The notes: generated by a model from the letters alone, not told the origin. A stretch of DNA of 64,000 nucleotides from Rhodovulum steppense (GCF_004339675.1 NZ_SLVM01000006.1:1-64000), one strand, 5' to 3'. Shown: positions 18,626 to 31,688, numbered from the stretch's first letter. A program made the numbers and translations.

Positions 18626-19717
18626 ATGCTGGTTTACGGGTATGATTACAGGCTGATCGCCGCCTCCGTGCTCATCTCGATGATGGCCGCGTTCACCGGG
18701 CTTGCGCTGACCCGCGGGCTGTCGGGCGTGTCCGAAGGCGTGCGCCACCTGCGCATCGCGATGGCGGCGGTGGCGCTGGGCGGCGGCATCTGGACGATGC
18801 ATTTCGTGGCCATGCTGGCGATGCGTTTCGAGGTGGCGGTGTATTATCGCGCGCTGCCCACGGTGGCCTCGGTGCTGATCGCGATCCTGCTGGCGGGGCT
18901 GGCGCTGATCCTGATGCATTTCGGGCGGCGCACGGGGCCGCGCATGGGGCTGGCGGGGGCGGTGCTGGGCCTGGGGATCGTGGCGATGCACTACACCGGG
19001 CTGTCCGCCATAGAGGGCTGCGCGCCGGTCTATCGCCCCACTGGCTTTGCGGTGGCGGGCGGGCTGGCGGTCGGGCTGGGGGTGCTGGCGATCCGGGTGG
19101 CCTATGGGCAGCGGCGGGCGGCGAACATCCTGGGCGCGACGGCGATCTTCGGGCTGTCGGTGGCGATCGTGCATTTCGCGGCGATGCACTGGACCGGGTT
19201 TGCCCGGGCGGTGGCCGGTGCGGCGGCGGGTCCGGCCATCGACAACGCGCATCTGGCGCTGATCGTGCTGGTGACGGCCTTCGTCATTTCGGGGGCGTTC
19301 CTGCTGTCGGGGGCGTCGTTTCTGGCGGCGGCCCCTGGTCCGGACGCGCCGCCCCCGGCCGAGCCCGCGCCGCCGCCCGCCACCGGCCCCCGCCTGCCCT
19401 ATGAGCGCGAGGGGGTGACCTATTTCCTGCCCGCCGCCGAGGTGGCCGCGATCCGGGCCGAGGGGCATTACACCATCGCCTATGCGCCCCTTGGCCGGGT
19501 CTTCTGCCCCTGGTCGATCAGCGAGGCGGAAAAGCGGCTGACCCCGGCCGGGTTCTTTCGCGTGCATCGCAGCTATCTGGTCAATACCGCCCATGTCGCC
19601 GCCTTCGAGCGGCTGAAGGACAACGGCATCTGCCGGTTCGAAGGGCTGGCCGATCTGGACCGGGTGCCGGTCAGCCGCTCGCGCGTGCAGGCGCTGCGCG
19701 CGGCGCTGGGGCTTTGA
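18626..19717 (+). CDS. coxC: CoxC-like MHYT-LytTR membrane regulator of CO oxidation
   Basis: This 363-residue protein has an N-terminal seven-segment MHYT domain (repeated TMHFVAM, AMHYTG and AMHWTG motifs; such motifs are proposed to bind copper and sense a gas), a Pro/Ala linker (about 235-260), and a C-terminal LytTR DNA-binding domain (about 262-360, with FFRVHRSYLVNTAHV). This architecture is that of CoxC/CoxH of Oligotropha carboxidovorans, and it lies directly upstream of coxMSL. It probably senses CO or O2 at the membrane and activates the operon. I prefer ATG 18626 (after GAGGGGAGG) over the ATG at 18560, which would add an unlikely N-terminal extension. Confidence 0.82.
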   Translation: MLVYGYDYRLIAASVLISMMAAFTGLALTRGLSGVSEGVRHLRIAMAAVALGGGIWTMHFVAMLAMRFEVAVYYRALPTVASVLIAILLAGLALILMHFGRRTGPRMGLAGAVLGLGIVAMHYTGLSAIEGCAPVYRPTGFAVAGGLAVGLGVLAIRVAYGQRRAANILGATAIFGLSVAIVHFAAMHWTGFARAVAGAAAGPAIDNAHLALIVLVTAFVISGAFLLSGASFLAAAPGPDAPPPAEPAPPPATGPRLPYEREGVTYFLPAAEVAAIRAEGHYTIAYAPLGRVFCPWSISEAEKRLTPAGFFRVHRSYLVNTAHVAAFERLKDNGICRFEGLADLDRVPVSRSRVQALRAALGL

Positions 19718-19769
19718 TCGCATCTGGTGCAGCCATTTCGCAATTCGTGAAAATGCCCCGGCGGGCGGT

Positions 19770-19827
19770 GCGACACCCTGTCGCCGCCCGCGGCCTGCCC
19801 CCTACCCTTCGGGCCGACGCGACACCC
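19770..19827 (+). promoter_or_regulatory. Candidate operator region of coxMSL
   Basis: GCGACACCC occurs twice in the 156-bp gap before coxM, at 19770-19778 and 19819-19827 (49 bases apart). The first copy is the left arm of a palindrome, GCGACA-CCC-TGTCGC (19770-19784). LytTR regulators bind paired direct repeats, though usually spaced nearer two helical turns, so this is only a candidate site for the adjacent CoxC-like protein. No convincing -35/-10 pair was seen. Confidence 0.35.
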
Positions 19828-19873
19828 CGCCACCGAATGAGCGGGGGCGCGTCCGACAAGGGAGGAGCGGGAG

Positions 19874-20725
19874 ATGATCCCAGCGAGATTCGACTATCAC
19901 CGGCCGGACTCCGTCGCGGCGGCGGTAGGGCTGTTGCAGCAGCATGGCGACGAGGCGCGCGTGGTTGCGGGCGGGCACAGCCTGATCCCGATGATGAAGC
20001 TGCGCATGGCCGCGCCTGCGCATCTGGTGGACCTGCAGGGCATCGCCGCGTTGCGCGGGATCGAGGCGGGCGACCGGATCCGGATCGGGGCGATGGTCAC
20101 GCAATCCGAGATGCTCGCCCATGCCGGGCTGGCCGAGGCCGCGCCGATCCTGGCCGAGGCCGCGCGCCAGATCGCCGATCCGCAGGTGCGCAACCTGGGC
20201 ACCGTCGGCGGCAATGTGGCGAATGGCGATCCGGGCAACGACCTGCCCGCGCTGATGCTGTGCCTGGATGCGACCTTCACGCTGGAGGGGCCGGAGGGCG
20301 TGCGTGAGGTCGCGGCGCGCGGCTTCTACGAGGCGCCCTATGTGACCGCGCGGGAGGAGGAGGAGATCCTGACCGCGGTCGGCTTTGACCGCCCGGCCCG
20401 CGGGTTCGCCTATGAAAAGCAGAAGCGCAAGATCGGCGATTACGCGACCGCCGCGGCTGCCGTGCTGATCGGGGCCGAAGGGGGGCGCGTCGTCTCGGCC
20501 TCGGTCGCGATGACCAATCTGGCGGATGTGCCGGTCTTCAGCGCGGCGGCCGGCGAGGTCCTTCTGGGCAGCGACTGCGGGGAGGACGCGGTCGCCGCCG
20601 CCGTGGACGCCATGCAGGGCGATATCGACCCGGTCGAGGACAATCGCGGACCCGTGGAGTTCAAGCGCCATGTCGCGGGCGTGATCCTGGCCCGCGCCAT
20701 CGCGCGGGCCTGGTCGCGCGTCTGA
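19874..20725 (+). CDS. coxM: Carbon monoxide dehydrogenase medium subunit (FAD)
   Basis: This 283-residue FAD-binding subunit passes electrons from the 2Fe-2S subunit to the quinone pool. The FAD motifs of the xanthine-oxidase family are visible: [13 protein letters not shown] (about residues 35-47) and the [15 protein letters not shown] region (about residues 112-126). The start [11 protein letters not shown] with GGAGGAGCGGGAG upstream is clear. The gene order M-S-L is that of aerobic CO dehydrogenases. Confidence 0.93.
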   Translation: MIPARFDYHRPDSVAAAVGLLQQHGDEARVVAGGHSLIPMMKLRMAAPAHLVDLQGIAALRGIEAGDRIRIGAMVTQSEMLAHAGLAEAAPILAEAARQIADPQVRNLGTVGGNVANGDPGNDLPALMLCLDATFTLEGPEGVREVAARGFYEAPYVTAREEEEILTAVGFDRPARGFAYEKQKRKIGDYATAAAAVLIGAEGGRVVSASVAMTNLADVPVFSAAAGEVLLGSDCGEDAVAAAVDAMQGDIDPVEDNRGPVEFKRHVAGVILARAIARAWSRV

Positions 20726-20736
20726 GGGAGGACGAG

Positions 20737-21227
20737 ATGTCGAACAGGATGCACCTGACGCTGAAGGTGAATGGCGAGGCGGTCGAGACGCTGGCCGAGC
20801 CGCGCGAATTGCTGATCCATGTGCTGCGCGAGCGGCTGGGGATCACCGGCCCGCATATCGGCTGCGAGACCAGCCATTGCGGCGCCTGCACCGTCGACAT
20901 GGACGGCAAATCGGTCAAGGCCTGCACGATCTTTGCCGCGCAGGCGCAGGGGGCCGAGATCACCACGATCGAGGGGATCGGCACGCCCGACAGCCTGCAT
21001 GTGCTTCAGGAGATGTTCCGCGAGCATCACGGGCTGCAATGCGGCTTCTGCACGCCGGGGATGATTACCCGGGCCTGGCGGCTGTTGCAGGAAACCCCGT
21101 CGCCGACCGAGGAGGAGGTGCGCTTCGGCATGGCCGGGAACCTGTGCCGCTGCACCGGCTATCAGAACATCGTCAAGGCGGTGCTGGCCGCTGCCAATGA
21201 ACTGAACACCGTCAAGGAGGCCGCGGA

Positions 21228-21231
<4 letters not shown>
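20737..21231 (+). CDS. coxS: Carbon monoxide dehydrogenase small subunit (two 2Fe-2S)
   Basis: This 164-residue iron-sulfur subunit carries a plant-ferredoxin-like cluster ([15 protein letters not shown], with the fourth Cys in VKAC) and a C-terminal four-helix cluster (CGFCTPGM and [10 protein letters not shown]). It transfers electrons from the Mo-Cu site to FAD. The start has GAGGGAGGACGAG upstream. It overlaps coxL by 4 bp. Confidence 0.95.
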
Positions 21232-23641
<2,410 letters not shown>

Positions 23642-23645
<4 letters not shown>

Positions 23646-23992
23646 GGCGCGCGGTTGTTCTGGCGGCCATGCTTGCCGCCGCCCCGGCGCTGGCGCAGCA
23701 CGCCCATCACCAGCATGGCGCGGCCGGGGGGGACAGCCCCTCGACCGCCGCCTATCGCGCGGCGAATGACCGGATGCATGCGGAGATGGAGATTCCCTTT
23801 ACGGGGGATGCCGATATCGACTTCGTGCGGGGCATGATTCCCCACCACCAGGGCGCCATCGACATGGCGCGCGTGGTGCTGGAATTCGGCGAGAACCCCG
23901 AGATCCGGGCGCTGGCCGAAGGGATCATCGCCGCGCAGGAGGAAGAGATCGCGCAGATGCGCGCCTGGCTGGAAAAGAACGCGAGCCAATGA
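23642..23992 (+). CDS. Secreted DUF305 protein in the cox operon, possible copper-binding
   Basis: This 116-residue protein has a Sec signal peptide ([17 protein letters not shown]) and a mature part starting with the His cluster HAHHQHG, then a DUF305 helical domain with [13 protein letters not shown] (about residues 64-76). Some DUF305 proteins, such as cyanobacterial CopM, bind copper through His and Met. It overlaps coxL by 4 bp and coxD by 4 bp, so it is an integral part of the operon. Since form I CODH needs copper, a role in copper handling is an attractive but untested inference. I do not recall such a gene in the Oligotropha cox cluster. Confidence 0.85.
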
Positions 23993-24870
23993 CCGGCGGG
24001 GCCGCGGCGTTGCAGGCGCAGCTTTCCGGGGCGGGCTATGTCGCCTCGGACGAGCTGGCCATGGCGCTTTACCTTGCGCTGGAACTGGAACGGCCGCTGC
24101 TGCTGGAAGGCGCGGCGGGGGTCGGCAAGACCGAGGTGGCCAAGGTGCTGGCGGCGCTGAAATCGGCGCCGCTGATCCGGCTGCAATGCTATGAGGGGCT
24201 GGATGCCAGCCACGCGATCTACGAGTGGAACTATCAGCGGCAATTGCTGGCGATCCGGGCCGCGGGCGAAAGCGGCGCGGCGGGGCCGGGGCTGGAGGCG
24301 CGGATATTCTCGGAGGACTACCTGCTGGAACGGCCGCTGTTGCAGGCGATCCGGCAGGCGGTGCCGCCTGTCCTGCTGATCGACGAGATCGACCGGGCGG
24401 ATGAGGAGTTCGAAGCCTATCTGCTGGAAATCCTGTCGGATTTCACGATCTCGATCCCCGAGCTGGGCACCATCCACGCGACCGCGCGGCCGCATGTGAT
24501 CCTGACCTCGAACGGCACGCGCGACCTGTCGGACGCGCTGAGGCGGCGCTGCATCTATGCCTATGTCGAGTATCCCGACCCGGCGACGGAACTGGCGATC
24601 CTGGAAAAGCGCCATCCGGGGCTGGAGCCGCGGCTGGCGGCGCAGATCGTGGGCTTCGTGCAGGCGCTCAGGCGCGAGGATCTGGACAAGGTGCCGGGCG
24701 TGGCCGAGACGCTGGATTTCGCCGCGGCCGTTTCGGGGCTGGGGGTGGCGGACCTGACCGACGATCCGGGGACGCTTCAGGCGGCCCTGGTCACGCTGCT
24801 GAAGACGCAGGCCGACCGGGCGCGGGTGCCGAGCGAGGTGGCGCAGCGGCTGGCGGGGCGGGCGGCATGA
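23989..24870 (+). CDS. coxD: CoxD, MoxR-type AAA+ ATPase for CODH maturation
   Basis: This 293-residue AAA+ protein has Walker [13 protein letters not shown] (about residues 42-53), Walker [14 protein letters not shown], and sensor-1 [11 protein letters not shown]. In Oligotropha, CoxD is a membrane-associated chaperone needed to insert sulfur and copper into the Mo site of CoxL. It pairs with CoxE (vWA) immediately downstream, the typical MoxR/vWA partnership. It overlaps both neighbours by 4 bp. Confidence 0.92.
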   Translation: MTGGAAALQAQLSGAGYVASDELAMALYLALELERPLLLEGAAGVGKTEVAKVLAALKSAPLIRLQCYEGLDASHAIYEWNYQRQLLAIRAAGESGAAGPGLEARIFSEDYLLERPLLQAIRQAVPPVLLIDEIDRADEEFEAYLLEILSDFTISIPELGTIHATARPHVILTSNGTRDLSDALRRRCIYAYVEYPDPATELAILEKRHPGLEPRLAAQIVGFVQALRREDLDKVPGVAETLDFAAAVSGLGVADLTDDPGTLQAALVTLLKTQADRARVPSEVAQRLAGRAA

Positions 24871-26042
24871 GCGGGGTCACGCGCTTTCCCGCCCGCGCGA
24901 CCGGGCCGGCCGAGCGGATGGCGGGGTTCATGGCGCATCTGCGGCTGAACGGGCTGGCGGCGGGGGTCGACGGGACGGCGACCGCGCTGGCGGCGGCGGC
25001 GCGGGTCGATCCGACCGATCCGGGGCAATTGCGGCTGGCGCTGAAGGCGGTCTGCGCAGGCACGCGGGATGAGGCCGACCGCTTCGACGACCTTTTCGCG
25101 GCCTGGTGGCTGAACCGCGGGCGGGAGCGGGCGGGCGCGGGGCCGGGAAAAACGGCGGAACCCCGGCGCCGGTCGCCCTTCGTCACCGAGGCGCTGTCGG
25201 CTTTGGGGCGGGGACAGGCCGACCGACCCGAGGGCGGCGAGGGCGCGGCGGACCAGTCGGGCGAGGGGCGGCTGGTGGGCGCGCGCGTCGCGCGGCTGGA
25301 CCGCACCGATCTGCGCGATCTGGTCAGCCCCGAGGATATCGCGGAGGCCGAGGCCACCGCGCGGCGCATCGCGCAGGCGATCCGCGACCGCCGCGCGCGC
25401 CGGTTCAGGGCCGACCGGCGGGGGGCGCGGGTGGATTTGCGGCGCACGCTGCGGGCCTCGGTCGCGACGGGGGGCGAGCCGCTGCGGCTGTTTCGCCGCA
25501 CCCGGCCCGACCGGCCCGCCAATATCGTGGCGCTGTGCGATGTCTCGGGCTCGATGACGGTCTATGCCCGCGTGTTCCTGTCCTTCCTCAAGGGGCTGAT
25601 CGGGGCGGATTTCAGGGCGGACGCCTACCTCTTTCACACCCGACTCGTGCGGATCACCGACGCGCTGCGCGATCCCGACCCGTTGCGCGCGGTCAACCGG
25701 CTGAGCCTGATGGCGCAGGGCTTTGGCGGGGGGACGCGGATCGGGGGGGCGCTGGCGGCGTTCAACCGGGGCCATGCCAAGGCGCGGGTCAATGGGCGGT
25801 CGGTGGTGATCGTGCTGTCGGACGGCTATGACACCGACCCGCCGGGGATGATCGGCGCGGAACTCGCGCGGCTGAGGAAGCGCGGCTGCCGGATCGTCTG
25901 GCTGAACCCGCTGCTGGGTTGGCGGGACTACGCACCCGTCGCGCGCGGGATGGCGGCCGCCCTGCCCCATCTGGACCATTTCGCGGCGGCCAACACGCTT
26001 GCGGCGCTGGCCGCGCTGGAACCGGAGCTTGCGCGGCTATGA
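24867..26042 (+). CDS. coxE: CoxE, von Willebrand factor A domain protein
   Basis: This 391-residue CoxE-like protein has a basic, low-complexity N-terminal half and a C-terminal vWA domain. The MIDAS motif is DVSGSM (about residues 223-228), with the Thr in GGGTRIGGAL and the Asp in LSDGYDTDPPG. In Oligotropha it works with CoxD and CoxF in copper insertion into CODH. It overlaps coxD and coxF by 4 bp each (ATGA). Confidence 0.9.
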   Translation: MSGVTRFPARATGPAERMAGFMAHLRLNGLAAGVDGTATALAAAARVDPTDPGQLRLALKAVCAGTRDEADRFDDLFAAWWLNRGRERAGAGPGKTAEPRRRSPFVTEALSALGRGQADRPEGGEGAADQSGEGRLVGARVARLDRTDLRDLVSPEDIAEAEATARRIAQAIRDRRARRFRADRRGARVDLRRTLRASVATGGEPLRLFRRTRPDRPANIVALCDVSGSMTVYARVFLSFLKGLIGADFRADAYLFHTRLVRITDALRDPDPLRAVNRLSLMAQGFGGGTRIGGALAAFNRGHAKARVNGRSVVIVLSDGYDTDPPGMIGAELARLRKRGCRIVWLNPLLGWRDYAPVARGMAAALPHLDHFAAANTLAALAALEPELARL

Positions 26043-26863
26043 AACCGATGAGACAGGACGACATCCTTGAGCGCATCGCGGAACTGAAACGCGCAGGCAC
26101 CGCCTTTGCGGTGGCGACCGTGGTGCGCACGGTGCGCGCGACGGCGGCCAAGGCCGGGGCCAAGGCGGTGATCCTGCCCGATGGCACGGTGCTGGCGGGC
26201 TGGATCGGCGGCGGCTGCGCGCGGGGCGCGGTGATCCGGGCGGCGCGCGAGGCGCTGGCGGATGGCGCGCCGCGGCTGATCTCGGTCCAGCCGGAAGAGG
26301 CGCTGGCGCAAGGCGGTCTGGCCCCGGGCGAGACGCGCGACGGCATCCGCTTTGCCCGCAACATGTGCCCGAGCCGGGGCATGATGGACATTTTCGTGGA
26401 GGCCGTGATGCCCGCCCCCGAATGCGTGATCTGCGGCGCCGCGCCGGTGGCGGTCGCGCTGGCCGATCTGGCGCCGCGCATGGGTTTTTCGGTCACCGCC
26501 TGCGCGCCCGCCGAGGAACAGGCCGCCTTTGCCGCGCCGGACCGGCGGATCGAGGGCTATGCGCTGGAGGTGGCCCCGAATGGCGCGCGCTATGTCGTCG
26601 TGGCGACGCAGGGCAAGGGGGACGAGGCGGCGCTGCGCGCGGCGCTGTCGGTGCCGTCGGACTATGTGGCCTTTGTCGGCAGCCGGGCCAAGACCGCGGC
26701 GCTGCGCGACAGGCTGACCGCGGCGGGGGTGGCGCCGGAGGCGTTCGCGAACCTGCGCGCGCCCGCGGGGCTGGATCTGGGCGCGATCACGCCCGAGGAA
26801 ATCGCGCTGTCGATCCTGGCCGAGATGGTGGCCCTGCGCCGGGCGGGCCAGCGCGGGGGCTGA
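26039..26863 (+). CDS. coxF: CoxF, XdhC/CoxI family maturation factor
   Basis: This 274-residue XdhC-family protein has an N-terminal XdhC/CoxI domain with GWIGGGCARGAV (about residues 53-64) and a C-terminal Rossmann-like domain with VICGAAPVAVALADLA and FVGSRAKTAALRDRL. Such proteins bind and sulfurate the molybdenum cofactor before its insertion. ATG 26039 lies in the coxE stop. It is the last gene of the operon here; coxG, coxI and a second MHYT gene are not found downstream, where the convergent urease operon begins after 6 bp. Confidence 0.88.
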   Translation: MKPMRQDDILERIAELKRAGTAFAVATVVRTVRATAAKAGAKAVILPDGTVLAGWIGGGCARGAVIRAAREALADGAPRLISVQPEEALAQGGLAPGETRDGIRFARNMCPSRGMMDIFVEAVMPAPECVICGAAPVAVALADLAPRMGFSVTACAPAEEQAAFAAPDRRIEGYALEVAPNGARYVVVATQGKGDEAALRAALSVPSDYVAFVGSRAKTAALRDRLTAAGVAPEAFANLRAPAGLDLGAITPEEIALSILAEMVALRRAGQRGG

Positions 26864-26869
26864 GGGGGG

Positions 26870-27493
26870 TCAGGCGGTTTCGGCCAGACCGCCGATCAGG
26901 CAGAGATGCTCCACGATCTCGTCCACGCCCTGGCCATGGCGCAGCGCGGCGAAGATGAACCGCCCCTGCCCGCGCATCCGTTTGGCGTCCCGCTCCATCA
27001 CCGCAAGATCGGCGCCGACATGGGGGGCGAGGTCGGTCTTGTTGATCACCAGAAGGTCGGATTTGGTGATTGCCGGGCCGCCCTTGCGGGGGATTTCCTC
27101 GCCCGCGGCGACGTCGATCACATAGACGGTCAGATCGGCCAGTTCCGGGCTGAAGGTGGCCGACAGGTTGTCGCCGCCCGACTCGATCAGGACCACCTCA
27201 AGATCGGGGAAGCGGGCGGTCAGATCCGCGATGGCGGCGAGGTTGATCGAGGCATCCTCGCGGATCGCGGTATGCGGGCAGCCGCCGGTTTCCACGCCCC
27301 GGATGCGTTCGGCGGGCAGCACCTGCATGCGCGTCAGCGCCTCGGCATCCTCTTGCGTGTAGATGTCGTTGGTCACGACCGCGACGGAAAAGCGGGGGGC
27401 CAGCGCGCGGGCCAGCGCCGCGGTCAGCGTGGTCTTGCCGGCGCCCACGGGGCCGCCGATGCCGATGCGCAAGGGTCCGTTGGGGGAAGTCAT
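26870..27493 (-). CDS. ureG: Urease accessory GTPase UreG
   Basis: This 207-residue SIMIBI GTPase drives nickel transfer into urease. The P-loop is [11 protein letters not shown] (about residues 13-23). The metal-binding CPH motif is in [17 protein letters not shown], and NKTD for guanine recognition is present. ATG 27493 ([11 protein letters not shown]) was chosen for the family length. It overlaps the ureF stop by 4 bp and is the last gene of the urease operon. Confidence 0.96.
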   Translation of the reverse strand: MTSPNGPLRIGIGGPVGAGKTTLTAALARALAPRFSVAVVTNDIYTQEDAEALTRMQVLPAERIRGVETGGCPHTAIREDASINLAAIADLTARFPDLEVVLIESGGDNLSATFSPELADLTVYVIDVAAGEEIPRKGGPAITKSDLLVINKTDLAPHVGADLAVMERDAKRMRGQGRFIFAALRHGQGVDEIVEHLCLIGGLAETA

Positions 27494-28137
27494 GTGCGAA
27501 ACAGCCTCGAATACTGGGTTTCGTGGTTCATGGATGCGATGTCGGCCAGAAAGGCGGTGCTGGCAAGATCGTCGAGCGTCAGGGCGGTCGCCGCCTCGGC
27601 CACCGCGGCGCAAAGCGGCGTCAGGGCGGTCAGCACGCTCTGGCCCTCGGTCTGGCCGATGGGGATCAGCCGGATCCCGGCCGAGACGAGGTTCGAGGTG
27701 AAGGCATGCAGATACATCCGCGCGGTCAGCACCAGCGGCAGGTCATGCAGCCGCGCGGCGCGGCCCAGCGCCACGGGATAGGTGAAACCGGGCAGATCGG
27801 CAGGCCAGATGGCGGCCGTGATCTGGGCGAAGGCGGCCCCCTGCGCCGTGGTTTCCACAAGCCGTTCGGCCGAGGGCTGGAAGGCGCGGGCGGTCGCGTC
27901 GATCGCCGCCAGCGCGGCGGCGTCGGGGGCATTGCAGGCGGCGGCCAGCAGGATGGCATCGGTCCGCCCGGCGCCGTGGTCCAGAAGGTCGGCGAGCCAG
28001 TCGCGCAGGCTGGCGGCATCCGTGACCGCGCCCGACTGGACCGCCCATTCCAGCCCGTGGGAATAGGCGAAGGCCCCCACCGGATAGGCGGGGGACAGCC
28101 ATTGCACAAGTTTCAGGACCTGGGCGTCAGTGGCCAT
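27490..28137 (-). CDS. ureF: Urease accessory protein UreF
   Basis: This 215-residue all-helical protein recruits UreG to the UreD-urease complex. Family features include [21 protein letters not shown] near the N terminus, a DAILLAAA helix and a C-terminal end with [18 protein letters not shown] 28137 (MATDAQVLK) lies inside the end of ureE (11-bp overlap). The frame continues open upstream only because it runs antisense-like through the His-codon repeat of ureE. Confidence 0.93.
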   Translation of the reverse strand: MATDAQVLKLVQWLSPAYPVGAFAYSHGLEWAVQSGAVTDAASLRDWLADLLDHGAGRTDAILLAAACNAPDAAALAAIDATARAFQPSAERLVETTAQGAAFAQITAAIWPADLPGFTYPVALGRAARLHDLPLVLTARMYLHAFTSNLVSAGIRLIPIGQTEGQSVLTALTPLCAAVAEAATALTLDDLASTAFLADIASMNHETQYSRLFRT

Positions 28138-28687
28138 GGCCGTGGTCATGGCCGTGGTGGTGGCCATGGTCATGCGGGTGGTCGTGATGGTGGTCATGGT
28201 CGTGACCGTGGTGGTGATGCCCGTGGTCGTGGGGATGGTCATGGCTATGGGAATGGGTCCGGCCGTGTCCATAGGCGCCGCCTTCGGGCAGGAATGGTTC
28301 CTCGATCTCGGTGATCTCGGCGCCGAGGCGTTCCAGCATGTCGCGGATGACATGGTCGCGCTGGATCACCAGACGGCCGGGGTCGATCTGGCAGGGGGTG
28401 TGGCGGTTGCCGACATGCCAGGCGATGCGCACCAGATCGGGGCCGGTCACCTCGTAGAGCGGTTCGTCGGCCGCGCGGATCTTGACCGTCAGCCCGTCCT
28501 CCAGCACCAGAACGTCGCCCTCGTTCAGCGAGGTGGTCCTGGCCAGATCGACGAGGAAGGCCAGCCCGCCATCGCTGACCAGCCGCTTGCGACGCAGGAA
28601 GCGGGCGTCATAGGTCAGCGTCACGCAATCATCGGCGCGCCCGTCCACGTTCAGGCGCAGCTCGCGGGCCACGGGCAGCGCGCTCAT
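28127..28687 (-). CDS. ureE: Urease nickel metallochaperone UreE with long His tail
   Basis: This 186-residue UreE delivers Ni(II) to urease. An N-terminal peptide-binding domain is followed by the metal-binding domain with VGNRHTPCQ (the conserved interface His is in GNRH). The C terminus is an extreme His/Asp/Gly tail: about 26 His in the last 46 residues. Such tails store nickel in some species. ATG 28687 (MSALPVARELRL) was chosen; the open frame upstream encodes unrelated sequence. The DNA of the tail (about 28130-28265) is a low-complexity repeat and overlaps ureF by 11 bp. Confidence 0.93.
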   Translation of the reverse strand: MSALPVARELRLNVDGRADDCVTLTYDARFLRRKRLVSDGGLAFLVDLARTTSLNEGDVLVLEDGLTVKIRAADEPLYEVTGPDLVRIAWHVGNRHTPCQIDPGRLVIQRDHVIRDMLERLGAEITEIEEPFLPEGGAYGHGRTHSHSHDHPHDHGHHHHGHDHDHHHDHPHDHGHHHGHDHGHGH

Positions 28688-28712
28688 GCCCGGACTCCGG
28701 CCCGAATGGGAC

Positions 28713-28937
28713 TCAGTTGAACAGGTCGCGGAAGACGTAGTCGGGAATTCCCTCGCGCGTGATGCCGAGCCGGGCAAGCTGGGCATCCGAACAGGCGTTG
28801 AGGTTCTGGATCTCGCGCATACGGGCCCGGCGCAGGGTGTAGGCGTTGAAGCCCTGCCCAAGCCCCGCGAAGAACAGATCCAGCCGTTCGGACATGCCGC
28901 CGGGCACGGATTTCATCGTCATGAAAGGCGTTGCCAT
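28713..28937 (-). CDS. DUF1127 small protein inside the urease operon
   Basis: This 74-residue protein has a C-terminal DUF1127 domain: YTLRRARMREIQNLNACSD and LARLGITREGIPDYVF. Proteins of this family are small, Arg-rich, often stress- or phosphate-regulated in alphaproteobacteria, and some bind RNA. ATG 28937 follows GAGGT at a good distance; an ATG four codons upstream is possible. It lies between ureC and ureE, where no such gene is usual, with 25 bp to ureE and 146 bp to ureC. Confidence 0.75.
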   Translation of the reverse strand: MATPFMTMKSVPGGMSERLDLFFAGLGQGFNAYTLRRARMREIQNLNACSDAQLARLGITREGIPDYVFRDLFN

Positions 28938-29083
28938 CGGAAACCTCATCGTGGGTCACAAGAAGTTTCCTCCCTTGATGGTCAACATAGGGTTCACGGG
29001 GCGCGCCGCCCAATGCCAACCGGGCATTCCCGCCATCACCATGCTGCATTGCAGCAAATTTGTGCGTCTGATCCATTTTTCCC

Positions 29084-30793
<1,710 letters not shown>

Positions 30794-31144
30794 CTAGGGT
30801 CTCCCGAGCGGGTTTTTCGGCCCGCGCCTGGCGAGCCGCGTGACATTGGACCGGGTCCGGCGGCGGATCGGGCGCACCATCTCTGCGGCGATCCCGGCAG
30901 GCGAGGCCCCGCGCGCGGCCGCCTGCCCGCCCTGCATCGCGGCGCGGGTGAAGGCCGCGGCCTTCTCGGTGAACATGCGCGTGGTCTCCTGCGGCGTGGT
31001 CGCCCAGAGCCCTCCCATGCCCAGCATGCGCATCGCGATGACCATCTGCGCCTCTTGCGCCATCAGCGCCATCTGCCAGCCGACGCGCCAGAACTCGATC
31101 ATCGCGCCGGGCGTGGCGCTGACCCGGAAGGCAAAGGGGATCAT
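30794..31144 (-). CDS. Small helical protein in the urease operon (phasin-like, unknown)
   Basis: This 116-residue protein is predicted mostly helical, with an amphipathic Met/Ala-rich first half (FWRVGWQMALMAQEAQMVIA) and a basic tail (RPIRRRTRSNVTRLARR). I do not recognise a characterised family. The pattern recalls phasin-like or so-called antifreeze-annotated proteins of Rhodobacterales. Its stop codon abuts the ureC start exactly, so it is co-translated with urease. It shares a loose helix pattern with the next gene upstream and may be a distant paralogue. Confidence 0.65.
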   Translation of the reverse strand: MIPFAFRVSATPGAMIEFWRVGWQMALMAQEAQMVIAMRMLGMGGLWATTPQETTRMFTEKAAAFTRAAMQGGQAAARGASPAGIAAEMVRPIRRRTRSNVTRLARRGPKNPLGRP

Positions 31145-31178
31145 CGGCGCAACTCCGGGTCAGGCGGGCAAGGGTCGG

Positions 31179-31661
31179 TCATTCGCCGCCCCCCTCGGGT
31201 CCGCCGGGTTCGACGGGCAGGCGGGGCGGGGGCGCGGGCTGGCGCCGGGCCCGGCTGCGCGACGGGTCCGCGCCGGTCGCGGGCTTGCGCGGGGATGTGG
31301 CGGCGCGGGGACGGGCGGGCTTGGCCTTGGCCGGGGCGGCGGGCGTGATCCTTGCCACGGCGGCCGGGGGCGCGGATGTCTCGGCCGGGGGCGGGGCCGG
31401 GGGATCGGCGCGCGCCTCGGCCTCGGCGCCACCGGCTTCGAGGTCGATATCGGTGGGCGCATCGCCCTCGCCCAGCGCCCCGTCGGCGGTCAGCGGGTCG
31501 ATGCCGCGCGCACGCAGCAGCATGAACCAGGGGTTGGTCCGGATCATGATGTCGGTCATCATCCGGAACGCCTGAAACTGCTGTTCCACCATCCAGTTCG
31601 AGAACAGGAACGGGTTCGCCGCCATCTGGAAGGGGCTGGGCCGGGTCGGGTTGCATGTCAT
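31179..31661 (-). CDS. Pro/Ala-rich protein of the urease operon (unknown)
   Basis: This 160-residue protein has an N-terminal helical part (NPFLFSNWMVEQQFQAFRMM and TDIMIRTNPWFMLL) and a long disordered tail rich in Pro, Ala, Arg and Lys, resembling phasins with basic C termini. A strong ribosome site, AAGGAGG, precedes ATG 31661. It lies between ureB and the 116-residue gene. It has no membrane segment and no known catalytic motif. Function unknown; granule- or DNA-binding is a guess from composition. Confidence 0.65.
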   Translation of the reverse strand: MTCNPTRPSPFQMAANPFLFSNWMVEQQFQAFRMMTDIMIRTNPWFMLLRARGIDPLTADGALGEGDAPTDIDLEAGGAEAEARADPPAPPPAETSAPPAAVARITPAAPAKAKPARPRAATSPRKPATGADPSRSRARRQPAPPPRLPVEPGGPEGGGE

Positions 31662-31688
31662 GGCATGTCCTCCTTGGGTCGGGACGGA

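Noticed and set aside
14171-19723. A minus-strand open frame of about 5.5 kb opposite the RND pair and coxC
   Set aside because: It is an antisense shadow of high-GC genes. Its translation is His/Arg/Gln-rich without domains, while the plus strand encodes three recognisable proteins.
28130-28265. Tandem-like DNA repeat that could be taken for a minisatellite or CRISPR-like array
   Set aside because: It is the codon repeat of the His/Asp/Gly tail of UreE. Units are irregular and there are no spacers.
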